Shown here piece by piece: positions 6,791 through 13,397 of a stretch of 14,665 nt of DNA. The stretch's first letter is position 1. Each line of letters opens with the position of its first letter. The stretch is from positions 68,657-83,321 of the forward strand of contig KL571207.1 of the NCBI GenBank assembly GCA_000715855.1, given 5' to 3'. Source of the DNA: Actinoplanes liguriensis (GTDB lineage Bacteria > Actinomycetota > Actinomycetes > Mycobacteriales > Micromonosporaceae). The notes beneath the pieces are model-generated. The model was given only the letters and a program-made list of their open reading frames with translations. It did not search any database and was not told the DNA's origin. The translations under genes and the position numbers were made by a program.

Positions 6791-7120
6791 TTAAGAAGCG
6801 GGCGGATTGTCCTTTTCGAACTTGTCCCAGCTGACTTCTTGCATCTTGCCGTCCGGGCCCATCCGGAACATCCGGGGCGGCCCCATGTCGCGCATCGCCT
6901 GTTCGTGAGCGGCTTTGCGTGCTTCCTGCTCTTGACCGGAGGGGTCACCGACGCGGAAGACATGCATGTGAACGCTGCCGGCGTCGATGCTGTCGGGATC
7001 AGGCAGGCCTTCGATGACGAATCCGAACAAAGCGCTCAGCGCTACCTCGCCCAGCTCCAAGGGATGGAACGGCAGTGCAGTTGTCTGCCGCACCGGCTCA
7101 CTCGGGCCGGCAGCAGTCAC
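6791..7120 (-). CDS. hypothetical protein translationally coupled to TetR-1
   Basis: The product is 109 residues from a GTG at 7120-7118 that overlaps the TGA of the TetR gene (GTGA), so it is probably translated by coupling. A much longer frame runs upstream antisense-like through the regulator but its proline/arginine-rich content marks it as a shadow. The visible protein has a hydrophobic helix LGEVALSALFGFVIEGL (about residues 23-39), a strand with HMHVFRVGD, then a charged tail ending in MFRMGPDGKMQEVSWDKFEK. No signal peptide is obvious and I do not recognise the family. The tight linkage suggests a role tied to the regulator or to the genes it controls. Confidence 0.72.
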   Translation of the reverse strand: MTAAGPSEPVRQTTALPFHPLELGEVALSALFGFVIEGLPDPDSIDAGSVHMHVFRVGDPSGQEQEARKAAHEQAMRDMGPPRMFRMGPDGKMQEVSWDKFEKDNPPAS

Positions 7121-7707
7121 GGTCCAGCTGGTCCGTGAACGATCATGCCGAGTTCGTGGCGTAGGTCGGTGGCGGGCCGCGGGTGGACCTGTTGTTGGAT
7201 GACGGTCCCGAGTAGCCAGGACAGCAGTGAGTGTGCGGTCTGGTCGCGGGTGCCCGGCGGCAGATCGTCGAGCAGGTCTAGCAGGAGGGTGTGCACCCGG
7301 CCGAGCATGTGCTGGACCGTGCCGAGTGACTCGCGGCGGCTGGCGTCGGCCCAGTACTCGAACCATAGGAATCCGGCGTGCGGCTTGTCGGTGAAGGTGG
7401 CGAGGTAGGCGGTGATCACCGCCCACCGTCGTTCGTCGGGGTCGGTGGTGCTGCCGGCGCGGTCGCGGACGCCCTCCAGCATGGCGTCGACATGGGCGAG
7501 CATGGCAAGGTCGACGATCTCGTTGATGTCGTTGAAGTAGTAGTGGATTGCGCTCTTCGTCAGCGGGCCGACGTCCGCGACCGCTCGGGCTGTGCACGCG
7601 GCGAGACCTTCGGTGGCCAGGATCTCCTTAGCGGCGTCGATGATCTGGCCGCGTTTGGCCCGCCGGTTTCGCGCGATCCGTCCCTCTGCGGGCGTCTGGC
7701 TGTGCAT
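7117..7707 (-). CDS. TetR-family transcriptional regulator (TetR-1)
   Basis: A 196-residue regulator from ATG at 7707-7705. An in-frame upstream start at 7776 is rejected because it would place the coding region across the operator palindromes. The N-terminal DNA-binding domain is clear: RGQIIDAAKEILATEGL, then the helix-turn-helix ARAVADVGPLTKSAIHYYF (about 40-58). The rest is an all-helical ligand and dimerisation domain with aromatic residues (GFLWFEYWADASRRESLG) and a KPHAG turn. It diverges from the VOC/LLM genes, with two palindromes in the 95-base gap between start codons, so it probably represses both itself and those genes. The downstream hypothetical gene overlaps its stop. The inducer is unknown. 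Confidence 0.93.
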   Translation of the reverse strand: MHSQTPAEGRIARNRRAKRGQIIDAAKEILATEGLAACTARAVADVGPLTKSAIHYYFNDINEIVDLAMLAHVDAMLEGVRDRAGSTTDPDERRWAVITAYLATFTDKPHAGFLWFEYWADASRRESLGTVQHMLGRVHTLLLDLLDDLPPGTRDQTAHSLLSWLLGTVIQQQVHPRPATDLRHELGMIVHGPAGP

Positions 7708-7741
7708 GAACCGGAGCGTACCTGCCGGTCTTGCGCAATGC

Positions 7742-7777
7742 GGGACACGTGTCCTAACTTGGGACGCGTGTCCCAAG
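7742..7777. promoter_or_regulatory. double palindromic operator for TetR-1
   Basis: The first site is the perfect 12-bp palindrome GGACACGTGTCC (7743-7754). The second is CTTGGGAC (7758-7765) and GTCCCAAG (7770-7777), perfect eight-base arms around GCGT. The two share the core GGGAC-GCGT/ACGT-GTCC and their centres are 19 bases apart. They lie between the starts of TetR-1 (7707, -) and the VOC gene (7803, +), the standard position for a TetR autorepressor site. The second site ends 25 bases before the VOC start codon. Confidence 0.75.
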
Positions 7778-7802
7778 ATTTGACTCCGGAAAGGGCAGAG
7801 TG

Positions 7803-8165
7803 ATGAGCAATCCGTTCGTGTTCCTGGACCTCCGCACGAGCGACGCAGCCCGGTCGCGACGCTTCTACACCGAACTGTTCGACTGGACGATCGTTGACGT
7901 GCCAGCCGGACAGACGACCATGCCGATGTTCACCGGCGCGGACGGCCCATGGGGCGGACTGACCGCGCTCGCCGCCGATGACGACCGCCGAGCCCAATGG
8001 ATCCCCTACGCGCCGGTTGCCAACCTCGACGCGGCAGTAGCACGGGCCACACAGCTCGGTGCCACCGTGGTCCGGGCGCGCGTCGAGCTCCCGCAAGGAG
8101 CAGTGGCCGTCATCGATGACCCAACCGGCGCCACCCTCGCGCTCTGGGAAGCCAAGCCGGCATGA
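7803..8165 (+). CDS. VOC-family (glyoxalase/bleomycin-resistance/dioxygenase superfamily) protein
   Basis: 120 residues from ATG at 7803, with GGAAAGGG eight bases upstream. It has one domain of two beta-alpha-beta-beta-beta modules: the first begins FVFLDLRTSDAARSRRFYTE with the usual LFDW turn, the second begins IPYAPVANLDAAVARATQLG and ends AVIDDPTGATLALWE. Members bind a divalent metal and act as lyases, isomerases, dioxygenases or drug-binding proteins. This one resembles the small glyoxalase-like proteins of actinomycetes with no assigned substrate. The usual first metal histidine is not apparent in the opening strand, so it may be a binding protein. Its stop overlaps the ATG of a truncated LLM gene (ATGA), and TetR-1 probably controls both. 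Confidence 0.9.
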   Translation: MSNPFVFLDLRTSDAARSRRFYTELFDWTIVDVPAGQTTMPMFTGADGPWGGLTALAADDDRRAQWIPYAPVANLDAAVARATQLGATVVRARVELPQGAVAVIDDPTGATLALWEAKPA

Positions 8166-8251
8166 GCGGCAACATCGCCTACTCGTGCGCCTTCCCGCCG
8201 AGCCTGGACGTCGTGGCCAAGTCCAGACTTGCCGAGCGGCTGGGCTACCGG
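8162..8251 (+). pseudogene. 5' fragment of an LLM-class flavin/F420-dependent oxidoreductase
   Basis: ATG at 8162 overlaps the VOC stop by four bases. The first 30 residues, MSGNIAYSCAFPPSLDVVAK then SRLAERLGYR, match the N-terminus of actinobacterial luciferase-like monooxygenases, where the next residues are normally RAWFYDSPALY. Here similarity stops at about 8251 and the frame runs into unrelated sequence, ending antisense inside the next gene at 8386. Only about a tenth of a protein of some 300 residues remains. The break is probably a deletion or recombination point, because the convergent oxidoreductase begins about 65 bases later. Confidence 0.65.
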
Positions 8252-8318
8252 CACAAACCCTCACGGGACAAAGTTCGCTGGCACGAGGGACACACCTCGC
8301 AGGCAAAGGACACCGCTG

Positions 8319-9278
8319 TCAGGGCACCACGACGAGTCTGCTGCCCCGCAGATCGGTGCGTTGCCAGGCGGTCTCGATGTCGCTGAGCGGGACCTTCACC
8401 ACGTCGAAGGTCAGGTCGCCGGACCGGGTCCAGGTCACGACCTGGCCGTACACCTCTTGCATGGTCTCTGGGTTCAGTCCTTTCGCCGCACCGTAGATCT
8501 CGACTCCGGAGGTGCGCAGGCTCTCCGCGGCCAGAGAGAGCTCTGCGCCGGCGGACTCGCCGATCTGGATCAACCGGGTCGGCTTGCGGAACGCGAACGA
8601 CTGCGGGACCAGCGATCGCAGCAGGATCTCGGTGGGCCGGCCCCAGAGGAAGTCCAGCACAACGTCGTACCCATCCCGCTCGGCGTCGAGGTAGGCCTGC
8701 GTCAGCGCTTCGTCGGAGACGGCAGTGTTGATCGTCTCGTCGGCGCCGAGCGCCTGAACCTGGCGCAGTTGGTCGTCGTCGCGGCCGGTCGCGATGATTC
8801 GTCCGGCGCCGAGCAGCCGGGCCACCTTCACCGCAAGCCGCCCCGCAACCCCGGTGGCGCCCTGCACGAGCACGGTCTCGCCCGGCACGAAGCCGGCGCC
8901 GGTTTTGATGGACATGCCGGTGATCGCCGTGCCCAGCACGGTGGCGACGGCCGGATCGATCCCCTCGGTGATCGGTACGTACGACCCCTTGGGCACCACC
9001 GTCTTCTCGGCGAGTGCGCCGTAGGGCGGTCGCGGGTTGCCGAACCCGACCAGGGTGCCGTCCGGCAGTGCGCCGATGCCGTCGAAGGCCGGAATCGCCG
9101 GCAACTGTGCGGTGTACTGCCGGCTGGCGAAGTGCGTGCCGGCCGCGATGCGCTTGTCAACATTCTCGACCGCGACGGCCTTGACCTCGATGACCACCTC
9201 GTCATCGCGGGCGACGGGATCGGGGAATTCCTCGTAGCGAGGGACGCCACCGATCTCGTGCAGCACCGCCGCCTTCAT
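8319..9278 (-). CDS. zinc-independent NADP-type oxidoreductase, MDR superfamily (quinone oxidoreductase-like)
   Basis: 319 residues from ATG at 9278-9276. The N-terminal GroES-like domain opens MKAAVLHEIGGVPRYEEFPD and contains PAIPAFDGIGALPDG. The Rossmann domain has the nucleotide motif VLVQGATGVAGRLAVKVARL (about 136-155), then RIIATGRDDDQLRQVQALGA, in which the charged residues after the second strand fit a dinucleotide phosphate contact. There are no cysteines at all, so neither catalytic nor structural zinc can be bound as in alcohol dehydrogenases. It therefore resembles quinone/enoyl reductases. It is divergent from TetR-2, the usual layout for a repressor and the detoxifying enzyme it controls; the leader between its start and the operators is about 220 bases. 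Confidence 0.92.
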   Translation of the reverse strand: MKAAVLHEIGGVPRYEEFPDPVARDDEVVIEVKAVAVENVDKRIAAGTHFASRQYTAQLPAIPAFDGIGALPDGTLVGFGNPRPPYGALAEKTVVPKGSYVPITEGIDPAVATVLGTAITGMSIKTGAGFVPGETVLVQGATGVAGRLAVKVARLLGAGRIIATGRDDDQLRQVQALGADETINTAVSDEALTQAYLDAERDGYDVVLDFLWGRPTEILLRSLVPQSFAFRKPTRLIQIGESAGAELSLAAESLRTSGVEIYGAAKGLNPETMQEVYGQVVTWTRSGDLTFDVVKVPLSDIETAWQRTDLRGSRLVVVP

Positions 9279-9496
9279 CGCAGCCCCCGGTTGAACAATG
9301 TCGCGATCCGGCGCTGCCAGGCCGGCAGGAATCGGGCCGGGCGGCGGGGTGGATGGTTTCGTCGCTGGTTGAGCGAGCGGCTGTGAACGGCCGTGCCCTG
9401 GTGTCCGGACGGCTGCTCAGCGTGTGTCGGGACTCCTGGGATTCGATGTGTCGCCCGGTGCAACCACGAGTGCTTGTCGCTCATCATCATCGCCTT

Positions 9497-9537
9497 CTCT
9501 CTAACACCGTTAGAGAGCGACTCTAACACTGGTAGGG
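9497..9537. promoter_or_regulatory. tandem operators for TetR-2
   Basis: A perfect inverted repeat, CTCTCTAAC (9497-9505) and GTTAGAGAG (9509-9517) around ACC, is followed by an imperfect copy, CTCTAACACTGGTAGGG (9521-9537). The two copies of CTCTAAC start 22 bases apart, two helical turns, so two dimers could bind on the same face of the DNA. The sites lie 20 bases before the TTG start of TetR-2 and upstream of the divergent oxidoreductase. The arrangement and half-site length are typical of Tet-repressor-type operators. Confidence 0.78.
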
Positions 9538-9557
9538 TCGTGTTGGGAGGTGTCAAG

Positions 9558-10184
9558 TTGGCGCTGGATCGACAGCGGATCGTCGCCGAGGCCGTGGCTC
9601 TGCTGGACGCCGAGGGTCTCGACGGCGTGACGACCCGCAAGCTCGCCGCACGCCTCGGCGTGCAAGCCCCGACCCTCTACTGGCATCTGCCCAACAAGGC
9701 GGCGCTGCTCACCGCGATCGCCGACGCGATCCTCGACCAGCAGTTGGCCGACATGTCCGGGCCGGAGCCGGATCAACCCTGGCAGGCCTGGTTGAGCGGG
9801 CTGGCCGAGCGGTTGCGCCGGGCGCTGCTCGCCCATCCCGACGGCGCCCGGGTCATCTCCGCCGCCCAGCTGTCCCGCACCATGGCGGCGATCTCCGAAC
9901 TGGCGATGAGCACCCTGGTGGCCCGTGGTGTCCCGGCACGCCGGGCCCGCGTGATCGTCCTGACCGTCGAACGCTTCACGGTCGGCCATGTCCTCGAGGA
10001 ACAGGCCCCCCGGCCGGATGCTGACGCACTCAAGGACTTCGACGTGGCCGCATTCACCCAGCAGCACCCGACCGTCGTGGCCGCGATCACCGAGTACTTC
10101 CAACCCGGCCGCACCGTGGACGACCTGTTCCGCGACTGCCTGGAAGTCGTCATCGCGGGAGCCGCGATCACAGCAGGGGTGTAG
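9558..10184 (+). CDS. TetR-family regulator with tetracycline-repressor-type C-terminal domain (TetR-2)
   Basis: 208 residues from TTG at 9558, chosen because GGGAGGTG (9545-9552) lies five bases upstream and the product begins LALDRQRIVAEAVALLDAEG, the normal opening of this family. A longer frame from 9393 would translate through the operators and is rejected. The helix-turn-helix is TTRKLAARLGVQAPTLYWHL (about 25-44), followed by PNKAALLTAIADAIL. The C-terminal helical domain has VERFTVGHVLEEQA, the fold of TetR_C_1. The family represses divergent efflux or detoxification genes until a small molecule binds. Here the divergent gene is the MDR oxidoreductase. Confidence 0.93.
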   Translation: MALDRQRIVAEAVALLDAEGLDGVTTRKLAARLGVQAPTLYWHLPNKAALLTAIADAILDQQLADMSGPEPDQPWQAWLSGLAERLRRALLAHPDGARVISAAQLSRTMAAISELAMSTLVARGVPARRARVIVLTVERFTVGHVLEEQAPRPDADALKDFDVAAFTQQHPTVVAAITEYFQPGRTVDDLFRDCLEVVIAGAAITAGV

Positions 10185-10242
10185 TGCCTCCAGCGCAGTT
10201 TTCAGCCGGCCAGCGCGTGACCCGCAGGTGTGCGGCGATCGC

Positions 10243-10260
10243 GGCGGCCGATCGGCCGCC
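10243..10260. repeat. 18-bp perfect palindrome
   Basis: GGCGGCCGATCGGCCGCC is perfectly self-complementary. It lies 58 bases past the stop of TetR-2, in a 241-base gap between convergent genes that holds no other recognised gene. No T-run follows. It may be a terminator for TetR-2 or for the convergent membrane-protein gene, or simply a product of high GC. Confidence 0.4.
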
Positions 10261-10425
10261 TGAGGTGGTCAGTACGTTGTGGGCACCGAGTGGCCGACCG
10301 TTGCCAGCACCCGCCACGGTTACTCGACGAGCAGGTCGAGCGCCCAGCGGCCGATCAACGCCCGCGCGAGCGGGCCGCGGGATCCCATTACGCAGCGCCT
10401 CGTGCTGCCCGTTCAACCAGGCCGA

Positions 10426-11178
10426 TCAATGGCCGTCGGTCAGGCAGCTCTCGGGCACACTGTCGACTTTGGGAAGGTTGAGCAGGATCTGGGTGGATGG
10501 AATGCGCAGGCTTTCTTCTGTTTTCACGTCGTAGAAGACGGTTATGCCGTCGGCTTCGCCGAGATAGAGCAGACAGTGCCGCTGATTCAGATCCGGTAGC
10601 CCCTGCCGTTCTGGCGACGTCCAAGAGATGGTGGCGGGACTGGCCTGTACCGCAAGGACCGGAATGCGGACTATACGTAGGTAGATGTTGCGCACCGTGG
10701 TGCCGTTGCCGGCTTCGATTCCGAACAGCCAGGCGAGCATCGGCAGGCAGGTCAGCACCAGGATCAGGGCAGCCAAGCCGCAGCGCTGCACGAGTCGGGT
10801 CATGGCCTCCCTCGAGGGTGCCGTCGCCACGGCTTGCCACTGTCGGGCGCCGGCGTTGCGCAGGGCACGGACGACGAGGTTGGCCGCAACCAGGGCCGCC
10901 GTCAGAAGGAGGACCAGCTCGGCGGTTCCGACGAGCTGGGAAGAGAGGATCTCCAAATAGCCGTAGCCGACCTCCTCCGGCGTGGCGCGCAGCCTTTGAT
11001 AGAAGAAGAAGTAGGCGAGTCGTAGTGCCGCGAACAAGACGGCGCCGCCCACGCCGAGCAGCGGGACCGCATATTTCACCAGCCAGTCCAGCGCTGAGGT
11101 GCGGTGCTCGAACCCGGATGGCGATGGCGGTGGCTCCGTCGCAGGCTGGCGCGTTCTCGGCGCCGTTACGCGGGTCAA
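10426..11178 (-). CDS. membrane protein of unknown function, coupled to the secreted protein
   Basis: 250 residues from a TTG at 11178-11176 that overlaps the TGA of the upstream gene (TTGA); no better start is close. The first 30 residues are proline-rich and charged, then three hydrophobic helices follow at about 37-60, 82-104 and 134-153. The C-terminal 90 residues are soluble and probably outside the membrane, with HCLLYLGEADGITVFYDVKT as a conserved-looking core and a cysteine near the end (ESCLTDGH). I recall similar 'CLLYLG..DG..VLYD' tails in uncharacterised membrane proteins of actinomycetes, but no function is assigned. Coupling to the secreted protein suggests the two products act together at the cell surface. 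Confidence 0.78.
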   Translation of the reverse strand: MTRVTAPRTRQPATEPPPSPSGFEHRTSALDWLVKYAVPLLGVGGAVLFAALRLAYFFFYQRLRATPEEVGYGYLEILSSQLVGTAELVLLLTAALVAANLVVRALRNAGARQWQAVATAPSREAMTRLVQRCGLAALILVLTCLPMLAWLFGIEAGNGTTVRNIYLRIVRIPVLAVQASPATISWTSPERQGLPDLNQRHCLLYLGEADGITVFYDVKTEESLRIPSTQILLNLPKVDSVPESCLTDGH

Positions 11179-12074
11179 GGAACGATCCGGAATTTGCTGC
11201 AGCGGTTTCTGTTCTCTGAGCAGGGCGACCGCCCAGAAGCGGCTGGTTCGACGAGGACGACACGGGATCCGGTCCGGTCGGCGGAGGTCGCCGTCCAGCG
11301 CAGGACGCCTTCGCCGTGTCGGTTGGCCGTCACCGGCGCAAGGTCGGTGAGCAGCCGCAGGCGATCGCGATCGTTGTGTTCGTCGCCGTAGAGGCTGGCG
11401 AAGATGGGGGTTCCAGGCTTGTACCCGACCGCGGTGACGCTCAGCGTCTCACCGGGACGCAGCCGGTTCGACGACGTGAGACAGCTTGCGGGCCGTCCCT
11501 GGTAGGAGAACGTGGCCTCCGGTGCGGTCGCGGGCTGCACCAGTACCCTGCCGCCGGCAACTTTCGCACCCGCCATGGTGACGACAAAGCGGTAGACGCC
11601 AGGTTGAGGGAACAGAGCAGCCATCTGAGCCGAGTTCCAGGACCACGTCCGAGCACGCGGCTCGTTGATGTCACCGCGGCCGTTCCAGGCTGTACGGCTG
11701 CCGTTGAGGAACTGCAGTGAAGGCCTGTCATCGCGCGCGAAGCCCTTGAAGCACAGCTTCAACGACTCGAGTCGTTCGATCCGGGCGGTGGGCACGGAAT
11801 TACCGGCGATCGACCCGGAGTAGTTACAGGAACCGGCGTCGCCGACGCTTGCCGCACTGGCGAATATCTCCCACAGCAGCGAAAGGGGTCGGTGGCGCCG
11901 GCGCTTCTCGATGAGCTTGCCGGTGTTCGCTGTGACGTTGTGCGCCGCTGAAGTCGACGATGCGGCCATTGCGTGAGCGGGAAGCGGCGGCTCGGCGGAT
12001 GCCCAGCACGGCATGACGATCGAGGACGCGAGCAGAAGACGGAGCGAACGACGAGCTGTGAGACGAACGAGCAT
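11175..12074 (-). CDS. secreted protein of unknown function
   Basis: 299 residues from ATG at 12074-12072; GGAAG lies ten bases upstream. A signal peptide is clear: RLTARRSLR, a hydrophobic core LLLASSIVMPCW, and possible cleavage after ASA (about residue 27). The mature part has pairs of cysteines (GSCNYSG, LKLCFKGF, RPASCLTSS, and two in SPCSENRNRCSKF) that could form disulphides. It contains beta-rich segments resembling an immunoglobulin-like fold, for example GVYRFVVTMAGAKVAGGRVL and LRPGETLSVTAVGYKPGTPI. The latter opening is typical of surface domains with an LxPGxTL motif. It precedes the membrane protein in a two-gene operon. No enzyme motif is seen. Confidence 0.8.
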   Translation of the reverse strand: MLVRLTARRSLRLLLASSIVMPCWASAEPPLPAHAMAASSTSAAHNVTANTGKLIEKRRRHRPLSLLWEIFASAASVGDAGSCNYSGSIAGNSVPTARIERLESLKLCFKGFARDDRPSLQFLNGSRTAWNGRGDINEPRARTWSWNSAQMAALFPQPGVYRFVVTMAGAKVAGGRVLVQPATAPEATFSYQGRPASCLTSSNRLRPGETLSVTAVGYKPGTPIFASLYGDEHNDRDRLRLLTDLAPVTANRHGEGVLRWTATSADRTGSRVVLVEPAASGRSPCSENRNRCSKFRIVP

Positions 12075-12474
12075 TGATCATCAACTTCCACTCGGCGGCA
12101 ACCGCCCTCGTAGGTAGCGCGATTACTATGAGCGATCTACTTCCCCGGCGAACCGAAGTCGTCCGATAGCCCCCCGTCCGTGTGATGGCGGCCCCGCTGC
12201 TCCCATGCCCGAGCTGTGTCGGTGCAATACCGCGCACAACGCTCCGGTGTGTCGTGCCGGCTGCGCCCGATCCGCGAGATCGAGGAGACCGAGCAACCGC
12301 GTAGGGCACCTGGTGTCCGGCGCGGACCGAAGCCGCCTCGGGCGCATCGTCGGGCGAGCACGACACAGCAGTTGGGCAACTGATGGCCAACGGGCTGGTG
12401 CTGTCGGGCGGATGTGCGCGGATGAGGGTCTCGCGCCGGCAGGGGCCGGTGCCTGATCCCTTCGCGAGGTTCGA
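12075..12474. other. 400-base gap before the transfer operon
   Basis: I find no supported gene here. Several frames of 60-190 codons cross it on both strands, but their arginine/serine-rich composition and lack of ribosome binding sites mark them as noise. It must contain the promoters for the secreted-protein operon (-) and probably for the transfer genes (+), as both start at its edges. I see no convincing -35/-10 pair or palindrome. Confidence 0.5.
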
Positions 12475-13218
12475 ATGTCAGCTCAAGCGTGGCCGTCCTC
12501 CCCGCTGGATGCGGCGCAGAAGGCGTTTTCGCTGCTCGTCGTGCCGCCGACGGCACTGGTCTACGACACGGGTGCGATTGCCGGGGTCGTGCCGCTGGAT
12601 CGACTTCGAGGGCTGCTGCTCAGCGTCCGAACCGGACCCGAAGTCCGCGATCTGGTGTGGCGTGACCTGGTCGAACGTGCCCGCGAAGACGGCCCGGGCT
12701 GGGTGGTCGGCGCGGTCGGTGTGGCGATGCCAGGGCTGCGGCGTGCGGCGGGCCGGCTGACCACGGGCTGGGCCGGCGACCGCGAGGACGTGGACGCCGA
12801 GCTGCTGACCGGGTTCGTGGCGGCGCTGCGGACCGTGGAGGTGGACGCCCCGAGGGTCTGTGGCCGGCTGATCGACGCCGGGATCCGGGCGGCCCGCAAG
12901 GTTCGCGACGCCCAGGTGCGGCATCCGCTGCCGGTCACCGGCGCGCCCGGGCCGTCGGTGCCGGTGCGCGCCGCAGATCATCCGGATTTCGTGCTGGCCC
13001 GGGCAGTGGCTGTGGGCGTCGTCGACGCGGACGAGGCGCATTTGATCGCGGCCACGCGCCTGGAGGGAGCGACGCTGGCCGCGGCGGGGGAGCGGCTCGG
13101 TCTGCCGGTTCGGCTGGCGTCGGCTTGGCGGACACAGGCGGAGCTGCGGTTGCGCGAGGCCATCCGAGACGGCGAGCTCACTTTCGTGGCGCTGCGTCCC
13201 CGGCGCGAAGCCGCGTAG
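12475..13218 (+). CDS. sigma-region-4-like protein at head of the conjugation genes
   Basis: 247 residues from ATG at 12475 with GCGAGG ending five bases upstream. The N-terminal 150 residues are helical with no known motif (LVYDTGAIAGVVPLDRLRGL; RTGPEVRDLVWRDLVERARE). The C-terminal part (about 190-235) reads ADEAHLIAATRLEGATLAAA, then GERLGLPVRLASAWRTQAEL. This is the pattern of sigma factor region 4: an acidic helix, a 'TRLEG' turn, then a helix-turn-helix. Such proteins precede the pilin and VirB6-like genes in many actinobacterial conjugative elements and are usually left as hypothetical. A role in transcribing the transfer operon is inference. The following gene starts 180 bases later after several repeats. 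Confidence 0.75.
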   Translation: MSAQAWPSSPLDAAQKAFSLLVVPPTALVYDTGAIAGVVPLDRLRGLLLSVRTGPEVRDLVWRDLVERAREDGPGWVVGAVGVAMPGLRRAAGRLTTGWAGDREDVDAELLTGFVAALRTVEVDAPRVCGRLIDAGIRAARKVRDAQVRHPLPVTGAPGPSVPVRAADHPDFVLARAVAVGVVDADEAHLIAATRLEGATLAAAGERLGLPVRLASAWRTQAELRLREAIRDGELTFVALRPRREAA

Positions 13219-13265
13219 AGAAACCCGGCGTGTAGTCCCAACCGGCGAGCGAGAACCGTGCGCGA

Positions 13266-13303
13266 CGGCCAACAGCAACCGGACAGTCCGCCGCTGTTGG
13301 CCG
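13266..13303. promoter_or_regulatory. long hairpin between sigma-like gene and pilin-like gene
   Basis: CGGCCAACAGC (13266-13276) pairs perfectly with GCTGTTGGCCG (13293-13303), 11 base pairs. Within the 16-base interior CGG and CCG (13280-13282, 13288-13290) form a smaller stem. No T-run follows. It lies 48 bases after the stop of the sigma-like gene and 95 before the pilin-like start, so it may act as a partial terminator or attenuator or mark an RNA-processing site between them. Confidence 0.55.
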
Positions 13304-13316
13304 GCAACGGGTTCGC

Positions 13317-13335
13317 GTCGGGTGGTGTCGGGTGG
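13317..13335. repeat. 9-bp direct repeat GTCGGGTGG, ten-base period
   Basis: GTCGGGTGG occurs at 13317-13325 and again at 13327-13335, one helical turn apart, between the hairpin and the pilin-like gene. The position and period would suit a pair of activator sites, though chance repetition in GC-rich DNA is possible. Confidence 0.35.
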
Positions 13336-13361
13336 CCCGAGCACCGCCTTGGTGGATGCGG

Positions 13362-13373
13362 CATCGATCGATG
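13362..13373. promoter_or_regulatory. 12-bp palindrome CATCGATCGATG upstream of the transfer genes
   Basis: A perfect palindrome ending 24 bases before the pilin-like ATG and 14 before its ribosome binding site. It is a reasonable operator position for a dimeric repressor of the transfer operon, or overlaps the transcribed leader. No regulator can be assigned. Confidence 0.4.
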
Positions 13374-13397
13374 TCGCACCCACCGACGGAGGTGCCC

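Noticed and set aside
6791..7597. 268-residue version of the gene after TetR-1
   Set aside because: The first 160 residues overlap the regulator out of frame and have shadow composition; the GTGA-coupled start at 7120 is better.
8229..9386. 385-codon plus-strand frame
   Set aside because: It is antisense to the oxidoreductase, whose domains and nucleotide motif are clear.
9393..9557. 55-residue N-terminal extension of TetR-2
   Set aside because: It would be translated through both operator copies, has no family similarity, and a TTG with an ideal ribosome binding site lies at the family start.
10320..10388. Short minus-strand frame (MGSRGPLARALIGRWALDLL then VE) that could be the tail of a lost gene
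   Set aside because: It looks protein-like, but is only 22 codons with a stop directly upstream, and no family can be named.
10388..11263. 291-codon minus-strand frame
   Set aside because: It is a shadow of the membrane-protein gene in another frame, with low-complexity arginine-rich composition.
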